Made by a program: the position numbers and the translations under genes | Source: Owenia fusiformis | Lineage: Eukaryota; Annelida; Polychaeta; Sabellida; Oweniidae | Direction of reading: 5' to 3' | DNA: 64,000 nucleotides | Assembly: GCA_903813345.2 (NCBI GenBank) | Contig: CAIIXF020000004.1 | Coordinates: forward strand, 14,701,196-14,765,195 | Shown here: positions 32,426 through 45,860 of the stretch, piece by piece | Position numbering within the stretch: position 1 is the stretch's first letter | Layout: each line of letters opens with the position of its first letter | The notes under the pieces: model-generated | What the model was told of the DNA's origin: nothing | Database searches by the model: none | What the model saw: the letters and a program-made list of their open reading frames with translations, nothing else

Positions 32426-34589
32426 CTTGAGGCAATTGAGATAATCACACAATCACTAAGACTAACTAATTCTTTGGAATGTCAACTGCTTTGGATTTGC
32501 TGATAAGGTGTACTGGCTTTATCCTTTATAGGCACCTTTTTTCGTTGTATTGACTATTTCAGTTATTCTTGTACTGTCAAGGTATTATTGTGCTTGTTAT
32601 TATTGTACTGTCAAGTAACTATTGTAATCCAAAGTTATTATTGTACTGTCAGGTTATTATTGTGCTCCAAAGTTATTATTGGTCTTCCAAGATATTGTTG
32701 TACTAGAGAGTTATTCTTGTATTGTTAATCCAAGGGAATGTAAGATATCTTTTTTATCTGATTAAATCACTCCTGTGATTACCACATACGTTGTGAATGC
32801 TATAACTGTTTGTTTAACTCTCATAAATAATTGTAATCCAGGTCCTTCTTTCAGTAAAGGACATTAGTCTATATTCCCCAAAGTAATCTCTCTACCTTTT
32901 AATAATAAATATGATTTTCTCTATTTCATATCCCCAATTGTCAAATACTATTCCTCATGAACAATGGTTTCAATCAGGGGTTTGATGTAACGGAGAGTTC
33001 CTATAATAGCCAATATCATTATCCTGTCACAAATGTGTATTTTTGTGACCTTTTCCTCAGAATCAGTTTCACTTCAATATATTTACTCCCCCATGTACAA
33101 GATGTTTTTCTACCTTATAATGTTAAAGCACAAGTCTATTATTACTACAGTACAAGGGTTCCAATCATAGAGTTAATACACCAGCAAGTTCCTGTCTTTT
33201 GTCATGTTCCTCCTACTCACCTATCATTATGAAATAGAAATCTGGATGATTATAATCATCTGAGAATTGGTACAGTTAAACCTGTATGTATGTGACCAGT
33301 TGTTGTGAAATAGTGAAATACTCCAAATATGAGCCCTTTCAAGAGTGTAATTTAAGATCTAAATCAAGGTGAGACAAATTGAGATATGACTTCACAATTT
33401 GACTTCATTTTCATAGTTGAAGTTGAAAAGTGTTTAAATAGAAAATTTGTTGTAAGCCCCTGGCTTCATTGTTTCCAATGTTTGATAACTTCTTTGTCTT
33501 CCATGTTTTTAAGAACCATTGTTCTAATATGCAAAACATGAAATCGAACATTATAAGCTAAAGTCCACAATAAGCAAGTTCATTATATACAGGTTTCACT
33601 GTAACTGGAATTCATAAATCAAAGATGACTATTATCACCAGAGAATGTGTATAATTTGATGTTGATAATTGAAACTAGTCTTGTCTATGTCTCTTTGTCC
33701 TCTCCCTCTCCCTTTCCGCCCCCCCCCCCCTCCCAGGTTTGTGAAAATGCATAGAGTCACAGATAGTTAATATGAATTTCGCACATGTGTCCAATGTCCA
33801 TGTTAAAATGATAATCCAATAATTTTGTTGTTTTCATTTCTGTTGCCTGTTATGAGAAATTCGAATAAAACGTCTGAGAGAGGGATATAATATAGACCTT
33901 CAATGAAGTAGCAACCTCTGAGAGAGGGATATGATCTAGAAATTCGATGAAATATTAAAACCAAATACTGAAGATGTGATTATAACTGACAATTATAATG
34001 TCAATCAATGCAAAGTGCTTCTCCCAAATTGAGTTATTCTCAATTTACTTAAGTGCCCCAAAGTAAAATTTTCTGTTTATGAAGATCGTGGTGAAGCAAT
34101 CCAAATTCAGCATTTCCTGAATAGTTTTCATGTGACTGTTTTATTCCACTTGACAAAAGTGAACAATCGTGTTCTATTTCCTTGTAAACCAGAACTTCAA
34201 TTATATTCTTACATTAGAAAATAAATGTGGTCATTGATACTGATTTTGAAATGCAAAATAGAGTGAAAAAGAGTAAAATTAGCAAGGAATAAAATAAACA
34301 GGCATGTAGTCAATAGTCGAAATTATATAGAAATTCAAGAAAATCAGATACTTTGTTCAAATTTTAGAGAGAAAACTTGTAAAATAAGCATGAGCAAAAA
34401 CTCAATTTTGCTCATGGTATCATTGAAACATCTTGAACACAATATGGCCTTTTCATGAATATTTCATACTAATGAAAGTGTATCAAGCAACTTGATAAAC
34501 ATTTATTGAAATAAAACAGTAACCAATCAATTACTGTAATTAATGTAACAACAATTTTGACTTTTACTCACCAATACCTAAAGATACTT
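32426..34589. other. Upstream of PINCH exon 1, no gene seen
   Basis: Should contain the PINCH 5' UTR or promoter, but no element could be assigned. At 32570-32720 a degenerate repeat of ATTATTGTACTGTCAAG runs close to the start codon. A pyrimidine/C run is at 33717-33733. The repeat of 35095 has an inverted copy near 34250-34375. Confidence 0.45.
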
Positions 34590-34835
34590 AATCCAAATTC
34601 TTAATACTTAATCCTTCAAATTCTTAATTCCTCTAAGTTCATAATACTTAATTCCTCCAAATTCTTAATACTTAATTCCTCCAAATTCTTAATGCTTAAT
34701 TCCTCCAAATTCTTAATACTACATTCCTCAAAATTCTTAATTACTTAATTCTCCAAATTCTTAAAATTTAATCCTTCAAATTCTTAATTCCTCAAAATTC
34801 TTAATACTATATTCCTCCAAATTCTCCATCAACAG
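34590..34835. repeat. 24 bp minisatellite, about 9 copies
   Basis: Imperfect copies of CTTAATTCCTCCAAATTCTT followed by AATA. Confidence 0.9.
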
Positions 34836-35094
34836 AAAATCCTAACAATTCATATCAGAATAAATTTGTATCAGACTTCCCCTGTGTAGTATGTACATGA
34901 CTTGAACACTGAACTTCAACTCTAGAGCAATTTATTCAAAAGTTAAAACAATACACTCTACAACATAACCCGAGGAGCACAATGTCAACTTCAACTTGAC
35001 TCAAGAGTTGTGACCTCAGAGTGTTGATAAAAGTCTGATAAGAACCAAATATTTCACTTTGGGCACACTTGTTTCATTCAAGTTTACATCTCTA

Positions 35095-35545
35095 AAAGAA
35101 TGAACTGCTGGATGTTCTTGCATTTCTTTACAATTTAGAGTGTTGACTACATGTATGTTTACTTTATTTCTTGCTGAGTTCACTATTTTCCATTCTATTT
35201 CATATTCTAAAACAGCCAGTAAAGAGTCAATTTGTCATGCTTTTTTCATACAATATCTCTCTAACATTTGAATGAAGTGTCTGATTTTCTTGCATTTCCA
35301 TACAATTTAGAGTGTTCCCCACATGCCTGTCTACTTTATTTCTTGCTGAGTTCACTATTTTCCATTCTATTATTTTTAAAAGCAGCCAGCAAAGTGTCAA
35401 TTTGTCATGCTTTTTTCATACGATTTCTCTCTAAAATTTGAATGAAGTGTCTGATTTTCTTGCATTTCTATACAATTTAGAGTGTTGACTATATGCCTAT
35501 TTACTTCATTACTTGCTAATTCCACTAATTTCCATTCTATTTTAT
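35095..35545. repeat. About 171 bp tandem repeat, 2.6 copies
   Basis: TTCTTGCATTTCTATACAAT and TTAGAGTGTTGACTACATG recur at 170-172 bp spacing (markers near 35115, 35287, 35457). Single copies lie at 22310-22440 and, inverted, at 34250-34375. Confidence 0.9.
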
Positions 35546-38500
35546 GAGCGCAAACATAACCATCATATCATGAGAATTCGGTCAGAGTGACCCAAGACAC
35601 AATGCCTGAAGGTTCTGCAAGGAGTGGTGATAATGATAAAAAGTAGGTATGTGAAACACCCTTATGTTCACAATACCCGAAATCACAAGGAACAACATCT
35701 CAAAACAACAATACATGCCCTACAAACAATATCAAACCAGAGCCCTAATGAAACAATATGTAATTAGCAGAAATCTCAACCAGGAATCATATAGTGACCC
35801 CCAAATCCAATGAAGATTTATCAAACCAAAACCCCCATCATCACAAGAACCTAGTTAAATTAACAAGATACATTACCCCAATACTAAATGAATATTATAT
35901 TGAGTTTTTTAATCCAAACCAAAATTGATTCAGTTTGATGAAGAAATTGATCCTAATCTTAGACTGAAAATCTCTTTATATCTTCTTTCCAATATTAACC
36001 AGGGGATTATTTGATTATTTTGTAAAAAAACGGTACCAACAACCTTGAACTTCACCCAATTCAAACTCTATCCTGTACCTCCCTGGCAATATGTTTAAAA
36101 ATCCAATCTGTGTCTTTAATCTTACTGTTTCCTTTGATTCTATATTTCCAGTTATCCCAATAAATCCTTCCTTGTTTCATTTACAGTATGATCAGATGAT
36201 ATCCTTATTGTGTCAAGTTACAATGCTGTGGTCCAAATAATGTCCAAAATAATTTGTACACTTGCCCTTATATCTAATCTTTTTAATATTTATAGTTTCT
36301 AACTACTGGTATGTGTAGTATACAGGGCTCCAATAGTTAATATGTAACTTAACAAGCTCTGAATATTTCCAGAAAGAAACTTAATATTGAATAAAGCAGC
36401 AAAGAAAACTATTAATTATTTGAGCAGATTAAGAGAGCATCCTATAAAATATTTCTCCTATTGGTCCAACGTTAAAAACTCTCCTCATAAAGCATAGTCT
36501 CAATCTAAATCAAATCCAAATTGAACAGCAACTTAATAAATGTGAACAAAATATTGGCAACTCTCGAGTAAATCCAACTGGTTCAATCCACATGTACATT
36601 CATAATTTTCTCCTCGAAAACTTTAGAGCCAGTGGTGGTACAATTGATAACTGGTCCAAAGTTGAAAATTTAATCAAATATATATCAACTGTTTTGAAAT
36701 GATTTCTAAAGGAATGTTGACAGCTATAACTTTATCTCTCTAATATCAAGTTTATAAATGTCCTTCACAAATTATTACCTCTAAATATTTTTAACTGGGT
36801 TTTTCATTTTTTCTATTTGTGTTGTTTATAATGTATAAATACATACACATTTAAATCAAATTTATTTTTATCACTTTTATGAGCGCTTTATATTTGCTTT
36901 TGACTTGGATTTACAAACAAGTGGTATTATAATTCAATGCTAACAGATGCTTACATTTTTCCAAATAAAATCCAAGTGAAACCTTATTTTCCCAGATAAT
37001 TAAATACGATAATCAGTCAATAGTTTAAATTCACAATGTTGCAAGCATAAACCAGAATCCAGCTTAATTATTAAGAAATACATCCTATATTATTATGAAA
37101 TAATTTGAAGGGGAAGCTGCCACTGAACTACTGTACACTTTGAGTTCAAAGGTTAACAGATGACAAAATTGCTTTAAGATTTGCTAACAGTGTCCCATTC
37201 TCTTTTACCTTTAATCCATAAAACCCTTTCACCTTAACCCCTAACCCTGATTTATTTCAATCTACTATGAAATAATATTTCCTTTTTGAATGCACATAAA
37301 CAAATCAAGATTTCTTATATTGACTATTCTATACATTAATTATATACAATTTTGGTTGGCCAAAGCTCGAAACATCTCTGAAGGGAACACCTGTCTACAA
37401 GGAAAAGTTTTGGTAAGTCTGGAGAGCGTTCCTTGTTCACAGGTTTTACTGTACATTCATCAGTTTCCGAGGATCCGAGTCATCATTCTGCGAAGGATAG
37501 TATCAACAAGCAACAGGATTGGAAAGAATGATGAATCGGATCTGTGAGTTTCAGCAATGATGAAGCCACAGTAGAAAAACTTGTATAAATATTAACTTTC
37601 ATTTGATAAAGATGTCATCAGATGTCAATCATTAACTTTGTAAAATCAAATGAACATTCAATTCTGCTCAAGAAATAATGATATCACAAAACCAGACCTT
37701 GAAACTATTTCTTATATTTTCAACATTTCCAACAGACAACCATTTATTTTAGGATACACCCCCCCCCTCCATCCAACATAATTCAAAACAGAGTTGCTCA
37801 ATTGCCAAAGCCAATAATTTTTTACTCCTGGCAATGAATTTGAACAAACTGGTTGCCAATTGGACATTGAACAGATTAAGTACCCACATATTGTGATAAC
37901 CATGTTTTCCACCCAACACCCAATATTTTGGACATCACCATCTCAAAATAATAGGACTGAGGTTGACACAAGCTTCCATAGTCAAACATCTTCAATACTG
38001 AAGAAGAACACTACACGTATATCTATATCATCAAAGCTTCTATACTTGTTAGATTTAAAGCAACCATATGCAAGTTTCCTTAAAACACTTGTTTAATATC
38101 AAACTATCATCACCATATCTGTTAAAATAATCAACTCCTGGAGTGTAATAAACCTGAACTTCAGTGTGCAAAAACCTCAACCTTTTTATTGACCTTTATT
38201 TTTTGGCCTTGATTTTTCCAATGAATGCAGTAGTATTCCAAGAGAGCGCTCTCCCTAGTCTTGCATCAAGCCAATGCTAAAGAAATCAAAATATTCTAAT
38301 GTCACTCTTTGGGTTTTTTGTATTGAATTGAATGGAGTAAATATAACTATTTTTCATAGCATTAACTTTGTTTGTTTCTTTGTTCGTTTGTTGCACTTCT
38401 TTCAAAATCTCTAGATTTCTTATCCCTTTTCTATGCAAAAAGTCCACATGTATAACTGCTCAAATAATCCACAATTTGTATTCCCTTTTCAAGAATAAAT

Positions 38501-39225
38501 CCAAAAACTGAATATAAATTCTTTTACTGCTCTTGATACAATTCCTTCATGTGTATATCCTTTATTTATCCCATGTTATAATATATGCTTAAGCCATGGG
38601 GGTTACTTCTTCACAAAAGAACGCTATTTATACTGTAGGTAAAAGATCAAATGCCAAATGTACAATCTAAAAACAGCCTATAGAAATACTGCCCTAATCT
38701 TGTTAAATCCTAAAATAAATACGAGGATGGCCTACTGGTAAGGTAGGATGTAGAACACAAACTTTAGATAAGTATACAAAATCTAGGCACTTTAAAATGG
38801 CATTTGCAGTGACAGTTAATGTTATACACTATTCTTTGGAAGTTGGATTATTGTTTGGGATTCTTGGGATTTGTTTCTTTATAATTTACTCCCGGCATTT
38901 ACTAGTACTGAAATTATGAATGCTGTATTTATAGGAGTACATATGAACAAACATGTATTCCTCCCGCATGACCTTCTCTTATGCATTGTTTAAAACACTG
39001 AACAGCAAAATACAGAATGATAACTGATATACAAGTTGCACATTTCCAACAAAACAGAACAGACTCCCTAAACAGCCCAAGGGAAATCATAGAGAAAACA
39101 GAACTCTTTGATTTATATTAACAAATCAAATCAAACTAATGAACACAAAACAATTTTGTATTTGTTCTTGTATTTTCAAATAGACAATCACTCCCTAGCA
39201 GTTCAAAGAGCAGATGTAGTCAGCT
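35546..39225. other. Intergenic, no gene seen
   Basis: AT-rich sequence of 3.7 kb. About 37380-37460 carries the GAACACCTG ... GGTTTTACTGTAC repeat words. Short open frames have no splice or domain support. Confidence 0.5.
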
Positions 39226-39406
39226 GTAGTTCGGGCGAACCCCCCCCCCATGGCCAAAAATTCTTTCAAAATCATGCAGTTTTTCACCATTCTGAGCACT
39301 TCTCAAGTGATTTTAGCCATATTTGGGCCAAAATTGTCAAATGTGAACCCCCCCTGGAAATTTTTGAAAACTGAACTCCCCTTGGCAAATCCTGGCTACG
39401 GGCCTG
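39226..39406 (-). mobile_element. Foldback/MITE-like repeat, family 1, inverted
   Basis: Reverse-orientation copy ending CCTGGCTACGGGCCTG at 39406. The interior is AAAATCATGCAGTTTTTCAC. The other end is truncated. Confidence 0.8.
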
Positions 39407-39777
39407 TAATGTATTTTAAAAGATATACACACTAATGGCCTCTTTTGCAGCAACAATAAACAGAAACATGCTAGACATTCTTTTTGCAAATACCTAGAGT
39501 GGCTATCCTGAGCAGTGCAACGAATGCCTTTAGTTAGGAGAACTGCCCCCTTCGAAAATCCAGACACAAAAATTCCTTGAAAAATATTCATAAACTATAT
39601 CAAATTGACATTACTTTTGTCATTTTTGAACTAAATCCTTTGTAAAATGACCAAATGCATGCTCCAGTGAAATATCAGAACCCCTAACACTATATCATAT
39701 CCCATGAACGTGGGTTTTCAAAAATATGTACCATCAAATGATGAAAACAAATGCTTCTTAGTTTTGCACCATACCCA

Positions 39778-39894
39778 CTAGCGGATCTGCCCAAATTTCA
39801 AAATTTGGGCCCACTTTTGGGTGTAAGGGGCCCAAAATTTTTCTCTGACTTCAAATTTGGGCCCCTCCTTGTTGGTTCCCAGATCCGCCACTGA
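39778..39894. repeat. Hairpin repeat with GCGGATCTG ends
   Basis: AGCGGATCTGCCCAAATTTC pairs with AGATCCGCCACTG at the far side, and CAAATTTGGGCCC words occur in both orientations. Only the right part remains in the duplicate near 46835-46885. Confidence 0.7.
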
Positions 39895-40518
39895 TACCTA
39901 TATAATAGAGTACCCATGTACAGCCAACAACAACACAGGAGCCATGTTTCCTCAAGTGGCTACTTGGAATTGCCATTCACTGCTAGAGTACTGTATATTA
40001 TCTTATCTGTTATGAGTGTTATACCTTTTTATGTGATCTTAACATAAAATAATTTATCTGAGTCATATTACAAATACATGTACTTGTATATTTACTATGG
40101 CATAGCGTCATAATCGCATAAAACCCCATGGCGTAATCTCAAAATTTAGAGAAAAGTTGATTTTTTATATTGAACTGCCACATACTTTGAAAATACTGGA
40201 TAATCTGAAAATGGCCAATAATTTACATTTTATTGGCCCATATTAGTCAGAATTTCATATTTTGAATAGCCACAGAATGCTGCCAATGCAATCTCATTTT
40301 CAAATTTTCTTTGGGGAGAACCCTTCCCAAACTCCCCTCAAAACTTATTTGCTTCACTAACTGGTGGCGTACACTCACAAAATACCCACATCACTCCACT
40401 GAATTATATCAATTGTATATTACATCAATGTATGTTTTCTTTTATATCAAGATGATTGTGTTACTAACCTTCAAAAATTTCAATAAATGTATGCTGTGTT
40501 ATTGAATGGATAGATAAT

Positions 40519-40589
40519 GTTGATTTTTGAAAAGCAAAGTAGAATATATTTCCAAATTCGTCAAATTACTTTGCTTTTCAAAAATCAAC
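40519..40589. repeat. Perfect 23 bp inverted repeat
   Basis: Arms 40519-40541 and 40567-40589 (GTTGATTTTTGAAAAGCAAA plus GTA) with a 25 bp spacer. In the duplicated segment (about 47370) only the left arm is kept. Confidence 0.9.
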
Positions 40590-41172
40590 ATTTTGTATAT
40601 TCCCAAGATAGTATGTACTGAAAAATTAAATATTAAAAGGTTACTTCTTAATTTAATATACCGAGGTGAAAAGTGTGATCTAACAATGTGTAAATCAAAT
40701 GATGTAAGAGATGAAAATAAAAGTTTGTCTATAAATCTTTTTATCTTATAGACATTGCTACGTAATTAATAACTGTAACCACAATTAGAAAAAGTTTATG
40801 GGAAATGGGAGTCTAACCTTATATCCTTTGGTTTATTCCAAAGCAATATACTTACACTTTCTTGACCTGTAAATTAATCACTGTAGTGGTTAACAATGTT
40901 ATTAATTAGTTGGGGCATATAAATACTTATCTATTTGGACTTTCATTGAGTAGGTAAACTAAATACATTTATAACTTTAAAAGTCTAGACACTGTGGCAT
41001 CTTTCAGCACTCATGGGGAATGCCGTAAATGGGAACAAATCAACAAAAGCATCTGATTAAAATTGTTTGAAAAATATTTTGAGAAATAAAATCTGGTCAT
41101 TAAAGATATCCCAGATAAGATCAAAAGATTCTTAGATCATTTAGTATTTAACATGAGAGAACATTTGTGAAA

Positions 41173-42779
41173 ATGTGTTCAAGAACTATTTCAGGGATTA
41201 CATTTATTGCATATTTGATGCTATTCTTGTTCCAATTCACAGTTTCAGAAAAGAAAGGTAAGATTTATCAGCTATTATTTCAAAATTATTATTGTCATAA
41301 TTATGTGTACAATGTACAGATTTACAAGTTCATATTGGTAGGGTTGATGCATCTAAATATCTTATTTTTATTTTTTCAATTCAAAATTTTTTAGCATTGC
41401 ACTGGAGTGTTTAGACTGCAGATTTCAAATTGACACAGACACTATATCGATGGTTGTGCCAGAAGTAATGCACTATATGCTCTAACTTTCTTTAATATTC
41501 TTCAATTCAGCTGAAATTTTGTGTATATAACAATTGAAGTTTTTTTTTCTTATATCCTCGTATATATTATTGATGAATTGATGATTCCATGAGCTCTTAT
41601 TAGAAGTTCTCAAACAACCACCATCAAAATTGTAATAACAAAGAGCCAAAATATCAAGTATTCAACTTCTTCTCTTGATTTTTAGATGGTTGCTACCCTG
41701 GAAGCTACCATACTTTGGGGAGAGGATGGCAATCAGAATCTAACTGCACTGAAAAGAGCAAACTTTTTCGTAGAAGTTTACGACATTGCCTAACATCAAC
41801 ATGTAATTTTAGTGACATAAACATGGTCATAATGAAACGTTATACGCATAAAAACTATTCTTGCAGTATGTACACATGTGCACCAAACGATATTGAAACT
41901 GATTGGGATCATGGATGGCAAAAAGAAAATGATGGGAACGATACAACAAAGGCTTTTGCTTTACCACACTCATCTACACCAAAATGTGGAGCCTCATTTT
42001 TTATTAAGAAGACCTGGAATACACCTCTAAATGTTCCAGACATTTGTGACAACATTTTTAACAGTAGGAAAGTAAAGGATGTTGCAGAGTGTTTGAGAGT
42101 TGCATGTCTTATGGAAGCAAATGTTGTTGACTATTTTAGAAACACTGGAAGATGTAGACTACTGCGCTGCAACTGGCTTATCAAGCCCTGGAAAAGTAAC
42201 AGCTACTTCAAGCGTGTTTTCACACCATCTAATGAAATGGATACATTTACCTTAGCATCAAACGGCAGATGGAAAACAACCCTGAACAACCAACAACAAC
42301 CGACAACCAAGAATAACAAAAAAACTGATTTCAAAACAACTGAAACTATAATGACTGAAAACATCATTACGGAATCAACAAAACAAGTAACAGCTACAAC
42401 AAAAAGTTCTCAACATGACAAAGAAACTTCAAACCAAACTTTACCATCTTCAACAGAACAAATGGAATTCATCAGAAAACAAAATTTTGACTTCAGAACA
42501 CTCTCCATGATCATGATTGGTATAAGTACAGCATTGTTCATTGCATTAAGTGCTCTAATAGTTGTATTTCTTTATATAATAAGACAAAGAAATGCTAGAA
42601 TGAGAAATAAGGCACCTAGGTACAATCAGCAGCATGAGAATGCAAATGGAAGAAATGCAGCAGAGGAAGCAGACTTTTTCAGACCAAATGGTAGAAATCC
42701 TGTGGAAAATGATGATATACATCATGAGGCGATTCCACTCAGACGAATACAGAATGTATATGATGAAACTCAAATTTGA
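41173..42779 (+). CDS. Receptor-like gene A: two-module Cys-rich type I membrane protein
   Basis: Exons 41173-41257 and 41686-42779, phase-1 intron, 392 residues, intact. Exon 1 is a signal peptide (MCSRTISGITFIAYLMLFLF). Exon 2 starts DGCYPGSYHTLGRGW. The ectodomain has 12 ordered cysteines in two modules of the pattern C..C..CxxxC..CxxxC, joined by TDWDHGWQ and ALPHSSTPKC. A Thr-rich stalk with N-glycosylation sequons follows, then one membrane span (STALFIALSALIVVFLYII), a basic stop-transfer and a 70-residue tail with EAIPLRRIQ, ending NVYDETQI. The last four residues fit a class I PDZ ligand. Function unknown; a surface receptor or adhesion protein is the best inference. A mariner-end fragment lies in its intron. 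Confidence 0.8.
41452..41530 (+). mobile_element. Mariner-type end fragment in gene A intron
   Basis: GGTTGTGCCAGAAGTAATGC and ACTATATGCTCTAAC closely match the terminal sequence at 58512. Only this one end is present, so it is a relic. Confidence 0.7.
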
Positions 42780-43402
42780 TATCAATCTATGCAACAGTAA
42801 CAGCAAACTGAGACTAAACATACGAAGGCCATATTTCATTATTACTGTTTTTGTCATATAGACAGATATCACTATATTATTACCTATTTAACAAATTCAC
42901 CATTATACATTATACCCCTACTACCAACTGTATAAAAACATATTATTACCTAAATTCACCATTATAGATTATACCCCTAATACCAACTGTATATAAACAT
43001 AACTTTATCACATGGAATCACATTGAAGAAAAATCTTATCATGACTCATATTATTACTGTACAGGTCTGTACAGGTATGTTATCAAAGGCAGACTACTTA
43101 AACATGGTTAATGATTTAACAAGAAGATTTAATGTATTTTAAATAATAAAATAAAAAATAAAACAAAAATTTGTTTCTAATGGCTGCCTACTTATATGTC
43201 AATAGCTAGTATTATACAAAAATATTTAATGTACTTCAAGATAAAATGTTAAGATCAGTCTACTTATATCATGTCAATGATTAAACAAGAATTTTATGTT
43301 TTTTAAGATAACAAAAGTAAAATGAAAATAAAGATTGTGAAGTAATTCTGTATCGGTTGCCAATTTGATCATCTGTCATTGACTGTGCAAGAGAAAGAAA
43401 AC
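42780..43402. other. Gene A 3' flank
   Basis: Contains a tandem pair of AAATTCACCATTATA...ACCCCTA (about 42893-42990) and AATAAAATAAAAAATAAAAC near 43145, which could hold the polyadenylation signal. It matches the flank of gene B (50343-50881). Confidence 0.5.
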
Positions 43403-43484
43403 ATGAAAATGACAAAATTCATATCAAGGATTACCTTTGTGGTAGCTTTGTATATCTACAATTGCAGTGCATTGGAAAACACAG
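43403..43484 (+). CDS. Orphan signal-peptide exon of the receptor family
   Basis: ATG followed by 27 codons (MKMTKFISRITFVVALYIYN) and a GTAATA donor in phase 1, like every first exon in the array. It matches gene D's first exon (50882) and lies at the same place in the duplicated unit. No intact large exon follows before gene C's own first exon at 44696. It may be a relic, or an alternative first exon for gene C. Confidence 0.6.
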
Positions 43485-44695
43485 GTAATATTATAATAAA
43501 ATCATAATAATACATTATATGTATAAAATGAAGTATAAGAGTGAATTGAGTTATTCAAAATTAACTTATCATGCTTTACAATAACTTATCTAGTTGGCAT
43601 GTATGTTATACCTGACAGAGAAAAAGCTGAAACATAAAATGTAACCAGACTGAACAATCATTAGACAACATGATACAAAACATCATAGCAATCACCAGGA
43701 TACATGTCACTATCATATATCTGCAAGAACAGTAATATCAAATCTTGTTAAGTGTTATTGCTATTATTTTCTATAACTGGTATCGATGAGAAAAAGTGTT
43801 CCAAAATCAATGTCTTCAACTGTTTCCAAAGCACAAGAAAATAGAGGATTACTTTAACGTTGTACTTTGAATTCAATATCCTTACTTGGCTTATCTATTT
43901 CATAAACTAAGGAAAATAAGTTTAGTTGGAAACCTGTGCGAACACTTCAATGGTATAAAGAGGTTTTCCTGTATTCTCCTGGAATTCAAAAAGTGATCCT
44001 GTTTAACACATAAAACACTGGAACAAAGTAAAGATAATTTACAAATATTCCATTCTATTGAAGTATGATGCAGTGATAATTTTTACAAAACTGAAATAAT
44101 TTTGTGAAAGTGTAAAAGGTATTCACCGAATTATAGTAACAAATATTCATTTCATTGCCTTACTGTCAAGCTCACAATCTTTAATATTATTCATTCATAT
44201 ATTCAACAATGTAAAAATGCATTTATATTGATTACAACCTTTGTTTGCATGTCATTGATTAATATTTTTGAAAATTCTGTGAGCAGTACCATTCTTGTAT
44301 GACATGATTTAACTAATCAAACAACTGCAAATATATTAGCAAGTAAGAATTTATCTATGCATCATGCCAAGGACTGTTAAATTCAATAACAATTAATGTC
44401 TCGTTTCTTCATGTTAATTTAAAAGTACCTCAGAATTAAAATGAAACTAAAACAAGATTACCTATTATTGGTTAATGTTATTTATAATTCTACTTGACTG
44501 ATAAGAAACGTTTAATTATTTCACAGGGGTGGACATAGAATCCATATAATCATTCATGCATTATATAACACCCACATCCCCTATTAAAACTAAAACATTT
44601 TTTTTGAAACAAAAATATGGTGTTAAATTAGATGGGTTTGGAGGATTTGTGTACCAAGTCCCTCTCAGTTCCATGCTATGTTTAATTTTGCATTT
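43485..44695. other. Spacer; expected partner exon missing
   Basis: A large exon would be expected here from the array layout. At most a few weakly similar words (TTGGCATGTATGTTATACC near 43593) were seen. Otherwise plain AT-rich sequence. Confidence 0.4.
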
Positions 44696-45788
44696 ATGAC
44701 AATGACAGATTTCTATATAAGATTACATTTGTTGTCTTTGCTATATTGTTATATACATATCTTCATTTGTACCACATCGGAGAGCACTGGTAATGTTATA
44801 TCAACCTAGTAAAGTCTTTTAATATTCTTTCAATTCTTTTGATTATTCAATATGCATCTTTGGACTGGGGAACATATTTAACTAATCAGTACAACACTAG
44901 GCAGAAAGAAGAGGTTATTATCATGTTAATTCAAACTAACTTCAAACTTTAATTTACTGAAGAAACAATTCATGTTGCATTTTATATTTCATCTTATTTC
45001 ATTCTATGTGGCATTTTGTGTTAAAATTTCAAGCACTTGATAATTTTAATGTTATGTATAAGACATGGCCATGAATATTGTTTTAATTGTTTTAATAAAT
45101 AATAAAATGAAATGCTTGATTTTCAGATGTATGTAACCATGGTGATTACCTTTTGGTAAGAAAAGGCATGCAATTAACATCCAATTGCACAAAAATCCAC
45201 ATAAGTCTATATGAAAATGAAGAGCATTGCCTAAATGCAGCATGCAATGCTAGTAGCAATGTGGTAATATATGAACATTATATTCACAAACTTTATGCTT
45301 GCTCCATGTGTATATGCCAATCGAAGGACGGATACACTGATTGGGATTATAGATGGCAAAGAGACCACGAGCATACTGAAACAAAAGCTTACGCTTTACC
45401 ACACCCTTCTACAAAGAGATGTCGCCACTCATACTATATAAAGACATCCTCAGAAATAAGTGTAAAACAACGAGCTAATTGCACTCAAAGGACATATGTT
45501 GCTGTTGTTGATGTAAATGCTTGTATATCACGAGCATGTGATGAGGAAGCAGATGTATTTGACTACCTTATTGACAGTAGAACATGTAAAATAATTCACT
45601 GTACATGGGATTACGAGACTTGGGAATATAACTTTTACTTCTCAAGTACATTGAAAGTATCAGACAAAGTGGCCACATATACATTGTCGTCACACAGAAG
45701 TAGTCCAAAATCAAACATAACATTAAAGAACATCACCGCAGAACCAACAATTCAAATGACAGATATGACAAAGTCAAAAGCTAGTTAA
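44696..45788 (+). CDS. Receptor-like gene C: stopped before the membrane span
   Basis: Exons 44696-44789 (signal, MTMTDFYIRLHLLSLLYCYI) and 45127-45788, phase 1, giving 251 residues. The ectodomain is complete: DVCNHGDYLLVRKGM, DWDYRWQ, ALPHPSTKRC, CISRACDEEADVFDYL, RTCKIIHC. The frame meets TAA at 45786 just after the stalk begins and TGA at 45858. Beyond them the same frame reads a normal membrane span and tail to 46238. As written the gene would make a secreted ectodomain; otherwise it is a recent pseudogene. No GT-AG intron could remove both stops and keep the frame. Confidence 0.7.
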
Positions 45789-45860
45789 GGTGGAGGTGAA
45801 ACTACCAGGGAAACAGTGCAAATGGATTTTAACCCATCGCAAATTGTTTACTTCAGATGA

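Larger units (their letters stand above)
39452..43490 (+). repeat. Segmental duplication, copy 1
   Basis: Starts ACAGAAACATGCTAGACATT and matches 46529 onward through non-coding sequence, the first receptor gene, its 3' region and the following signal-peptide exon. Indels occur, for example at 39778-39840, which is missing from copy 2. Confidence 0.85.

Noticed and set aside
37290-37547. Open frame upstream of the receptor array as a possible gene
   Set aside because: Coincides with dispersed GAACACC/GTTTTACTG repeat words; no domain or splice structure.
42555-42872. Minus-strand open frame over gene A tail
   Set aside because: Shadow of the well-supported plus-strand receptor gene.
45791-45854. 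Short intron in gene C that would remove its stops
   Set aside because: AAG|GTGGAG and TTCAG sites exist, but the TAA at 45786 lies before the donor and the TGA is re-formed across the acceptor, so neither stop is avoided.
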